64,000 nucleotides of DNA from Streptomyces dysideae (GTDB taxonomy: Bacteria; Actinomycetota; Actinomycetes; Streptomycetales; Streptomycetaceae), in the NCBI RefSeq assembly GCF_001514305.1, contig NZ_KQ949086.1, positions 124,001 through 188,000 on the forward strand, written 5' to 3'. Made by a program: the position numbers and the translations under genes. The notes beneath the pieces are model-generated. The model was not told the DNA's origin. It did not search any database and saw only the letters and a list, made by a program, of their open reading frames with translations. Numbering within the stretch: position 1 is the first letter of the stretch; the number at the start of each line of letters is the position of its first letter. This document shows, piece after piece, positions 61,634-64,000 of the stretch.

Positions 61634-63139
61634 GTGCACCGCAGAATCATGGCGCCGGGCGCACTGGCGGCGGCCTCGCTGATGCTGGCGATCCCGGCAT
61701 CGGCCGCGAGCCACTCCCCCGGCGCTCCGGGCATCGGCGATCCCTATTACCCGGCCTACGGCAACGGCGGATACGACGTCTCCCACTACGACCTGCGGCT
61801 GAAGTACCAGCCGGCCACGGACACGCTGGAGGGGACGGCGGCCCTGCTCGCCCGCACCACGCAGGACCTGTCCCGGTTCAATCTGGACTTTCTGCTGGAC
61901 GTCGGCGAGGTGCGGGTCAACGGCGCGAAGGCGTCGTTCGCGACCTCGGGCGAGCACGAGCTGGAGATCACGCCGAAGACACCGCTGGCCAAGGGCACGG
62001 ACGTCACCGTCGTGGTCCGCTACAGCGGGGTGCCGTCGTCGAAGCAGGCATACGGGTTCACCAGCTGGCACCGCACTCCGGACGGCGGCGTCGGGGCCAA
62101 CGAGCCCGAGGCGGCCTGGTGGTGGTTCCCCAGCAACGACCATCCGCTCGACAAGGCCACCTACGACGTGTCCGTGCAGGTGCCCGACGGCACGCAGGCC
62201 ATCTCCAACGGCACGCTGCAGTCGACGAGTTCACGCGCCGGCTGGACCCGCTTCAACTGGCGGTCCAACAAGCCGCAGGCCACCTATCTCGCCACGCTCG
62301 CGGTCGGGAAGTTCGACATCACGACCGGCACCACCGAGAGCGGTATTCCGGTCCTCAACGCCTACAGCAAGGACCTGGGCGACAACGCGGGGGCGGCGCG
62401 GGCGAGCATCGAGCGGACCGGGGAGGTCGCCGACTGGCTGGCCGAGTACTACGGGCCGTATCCCTACAACGCGCTCGGCGGGTACGTGCCGAACACCACC
62501 ACCGGGTACGCGCTGGAGACGCAGACCCGGCCCTTCTACAGCCCGCGGCAGTTCGCCAACGGCTCGAACGTGTCCGTCGTCGTCCATGAGCTGGCCCACC
62601 AGTGGTACGGCGACCTGGTGTCCGTCGCCGGGTGGAAGGACATCTGGATCAACGAGGGCTTCGCGCGGTACGCGCAGTGGCTGTGGTCGGAGCACGAGGG
62701 CGAGGGGACGGCGCAGGAGATCGCCGACCACGTGTACGCCTCGCGTCCCGCCGACGACCCGTTCTGGGCGGTGAAGCCCGGGGATCCCGGCCCGGAGAAC
62801 CAGTTCCACATCGCCGTCTACGACCGGGGCGCACTGACCCTCCAGGCGCTGCGGAACGAGATCGGGGACGACGCGTTCTTCGCGATCCTCAAGGGCTGGC
62901 CGCAGAAGTTCGCGCACGGCAACGCGACGGTCGCCGACTTCCAGAAGTACGCCGAGGAGGTGTCCGGGCAGTCGCTGGGCACGCTGTTCGACACCTGGCT
63001 GTTCCAGCCGTCGAAGCCGACGGCTCCGGCGGCCCGGGCGGCGTCGATCGCGAAGGTGGCGGTGGCTCCCGCACAGCCGAAGTCGTGGAAGAAGATCGCT
63101 GCGACGAACAACGTGCATGAGCAGGAACACGAGCACTGA
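61634..63139 (+). CDS. Secreted M1-family metallopeptidase
   Basis: A 501-residue exported aminopeptidase-type enzyme. A short signal peptide (GALAAASLMLAIPASAA) is followed by the M1 N-terminal beta-domain (YDVSHYDLRLKYQP, ~45) and the catalytic domain with HELAHQW (H318, H322) and the third ligand Glu in NEGFA. The usual long C-terminal domain is absent, so this is a short M1 form. The GTG at 61634 has GGAG 5 nt upstream. The reverse-complement frame upstream belongs to the divergent peptidase. Confidence 0.93.
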   Translation: MHRRIMAPGALAAASLMLAIPASAASHSPGAPGIGDPYYPAYGNGGYDVSHYDLRLKYQPATDTLEGTAALLARTTQDLSRFNLDFLLDVGEVRVNGAKASFATSGEHELEITPKTPLAKGTDVTVVVRYSGVPSSKQAYGFTSWHRTPDGGVGANEPEAAWWWFPSNDHPLDKATYDVSVQVPDGTQAISNGTLQSTSSRAGWTRFNWRSNKPQATYLATLAVGKFDITTGTTESGIPVLNAYSKDLGDNAGAARASIERTGEVADWLAEYYGPYPYNALGGYVPNTTTGYALETQTRPFYSPRQFANGSNVSVVVHELAHQWYGDLVSVAGWKDIWINEGFARYAQWLWSEHEGEGTAQEIADHVYASRPADDPFWAVKPGDPGPENQFHIAVYDRGALTLQALRNEIGDDAFFAILKGWPQKFAHGNATVADFQKYAEEVSGQSLGTLFDTWLFQPSKPTAPAARAASIAKVAVAPAQPKSWKKIAATNNVHEQEHEH

Positions 63140-63176
63140 GTAGCGGGTGGGTGGCCCAGCGACTCCCTTGGGCCAC

Positions 63177-64000
63177 CTAGTGTGTGCCGGTCACCGGCTC
63201 CAACTCGGCCGCCCTGGCCAGGAGTTCGCCCCGGCCTATCGCCTCAGCCTGCGTCGACGGCACCGTACAGGCGTACGCGCCCGCCACCGCGCCGTACAGG
63301 GCACACCGGTGCGGTGGCTCGCCGCTGAGACGGCCGAAGAGGAACCCGGCCGCGAAGGCGTCGCCCGCGCCGTTGGAGTCCACCACGGGCGCTGGTGGCG
63401 TCACCGCCGGTACGCGGATCAGCTCGCCGTCGGCCAGCAGAAACGCGCCCTCGGCCCCGGCCGTGGCGACGACCACCTCGGCCCGGCCTCGCTCGGCGAT
63501 GCGGCGCATCGTGCGCTCGGGGTCGGTCAGGGCGGTCGTGGAGAGGAAGACAACGTCCGCCGTGTAGGCGAACGGCTCGTGGTACGGGTTCTCGCCGTCC
63601 CAGTTGTGCAGGTCGGTCGAGAGGGTCACGCCGGTCTCGCGCAGGATCGGCAGCGCGTGGGCGCACGGGTGGGTGATGGAGACATGGGCGTGGCGGCTCA
63701 CCCCGGCAAGGGTCCGGACCGTGGCCTCTGGCAGACGGTCGTCCGCGTACGCGCGGCTGGTGTCGTACAGGGACAGACGCCGTCCGTCAGGCCCGACCAG
63801 GTTGACCGCGCGCTTGGTGCCGGCGGGCTGCGGTACGGCCGTGAGCGCGATGCCCCGGTCGTGGTGCAGGGCGCGGACCAGGTCGCCCTCGGGGTCGTCG
63901 CCGAGCACGTCGAGGTGGTGGATGCGCAGGCCGAGGGCGCTCAGCGCCAGGGCCACGAAGTCGCCGGTCTGGCCGGCTCGGGTGCGGATCCCGGAGTCGA
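63177..64000 (-). CDS. PfkB-family carbohydrate kinase (5' end outside window)
   Basis: The C-terminal ~274 residues of a ribokinase-like sugar kinase. At the window edge the frame reads GIRTRAGQTGDFVALAL, so the true start lies beyond 64000. The PfkB signature 2, DSNGAGDAFAAGFLFG, with catalytic Asp in GAGD, is present. Landmarks ALSALGLRIHHLDVLGDDPEG and VDSN fit. It is cytoplasmic; its sugar is unknown. It is convergent with the M1 peptidase, 37 bp apart. Confidence 0.9.
   Translation of the reverse strand, partial: DSGIRTRAGQTGDFVALALSALGLRIHHLDVLGDDPEGDLVRALHHDRGIALTAVPQPAGTKRAVNLVGPDGRRLSLYDTSRAYADDRLPEATVRTLAGVSRHAHVSITHPCAHALPILRETGVTLSTDLHNWDGENPYHEPFAYTADVVFLSTTALTDPERTMRRIAERGRAEVVVATAGAEGAFLLADGELIRVPAVTPPAPVVDSNGAGDAFAAGFLFGRLSGEPPHRCALYGAVAGAYACTVPSTQAEAIGRGELLARAAELEPVTGTH

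Noticed and set aside
1..64000. tRNA or rRNA genes, integrase, phage genes, restriction or toxin systems
   Set aside because: I looked for tRNA-like ends, integrase and defence motifs on both strands and saw none; short or divergent RNAs could be missed by eye.

Overview
This window is high-GC actinobacterial chromosome and reads as Streptomyces. The evidence is the strong G/C bias at third codon positions, frequent GTG starts, a complete conservon operon, the Streptomyces-type hopanoid operon, an LPFR-motif mini-protein and an SCO6745-family protein. No rRNA, tRNA, prophage or CRISPR was seen. Genes at both edges are cut: a Xre/cupin regulator on the left and a PfkB sugar kinase on the right.

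Layout. At 1-3.8 kb lie a Xre/cupin regulator and a tdh-kbl-lysR threonine-to-glycine operon. At 4.1-8.6 kb is a conservon (sensor kinase-like CvnA, roadblock CvnB, DUF742 CvnC, GTPase CvnD) with a GAF protein attached. At 9-13.7 kb are a metallo-beta-lactamase-fold hydrolase, divergent from an amino-acid dehydrogenase and a TetR regulator, then a dispersed repeat and an SGNH hydrolase. At 13.8-15.4 kb is a broken TnpB-type gene joined to the tail of an unrelated gene. At 15.6-20.3 kb are a LysM/M23 cell-wall hydrolase behind a c-di-AMP (ydaO-type) riboswitch, a GH36 alpha-galactosidase, a tyrosine phosphatase and a Xre/cupin regulator coupled to a 40-residue membrane protein.

At 20.9-33.8 kb a ten-gene operon encodes hopanoid synthesis from precursor supply to side-chain modification: hpnC, hpnD, hpnE, a farnesyl-diphosphate-type synthase, shc, hpnG, hpnH, ispG, dxs and an hpnO-like aminotransferase. 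A type I idi sits about 10 kb away. At 34.1-41.2 kb a separate seven-gene operon combines a DUF5941/CDP-alcohol phosphotransferase, a nucleotidyltransferase, an sn-glycerol-1-phosphate-dehydrogenase-like enzyme, a second CDP-alcohol phosphotransferase, a GT2 glycosyltransferase and a Wzm/Wzt-type ABC exporter. I infer that it makes and exports a polyol-phosphate glycoconjugate. It is the best candidate here for an undescribed system.

At 41.5-64 kb are mostly single genes: galE, a cation efflux protein, idi, an anti-sigma-type ATPase, enoyl-CoA hydratase, two DJ-1/PfpI proteins around a repeat-rich gap, tex, an ABC-F protein and a D-amino-acid oxidase. A set of secreted peptidases (M14, Xaa-Pro peptidase, M1) follows. 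Three loci look broken: tnpB, a DUF308 membrane protein interrupted by a hairpin repeat, and a class C beta-lactamase homologue with a one-base frameshift in its signal peptide. Several genes have a -10 box exactly 6 nt before the start codon, which implies leaderless transcripts.
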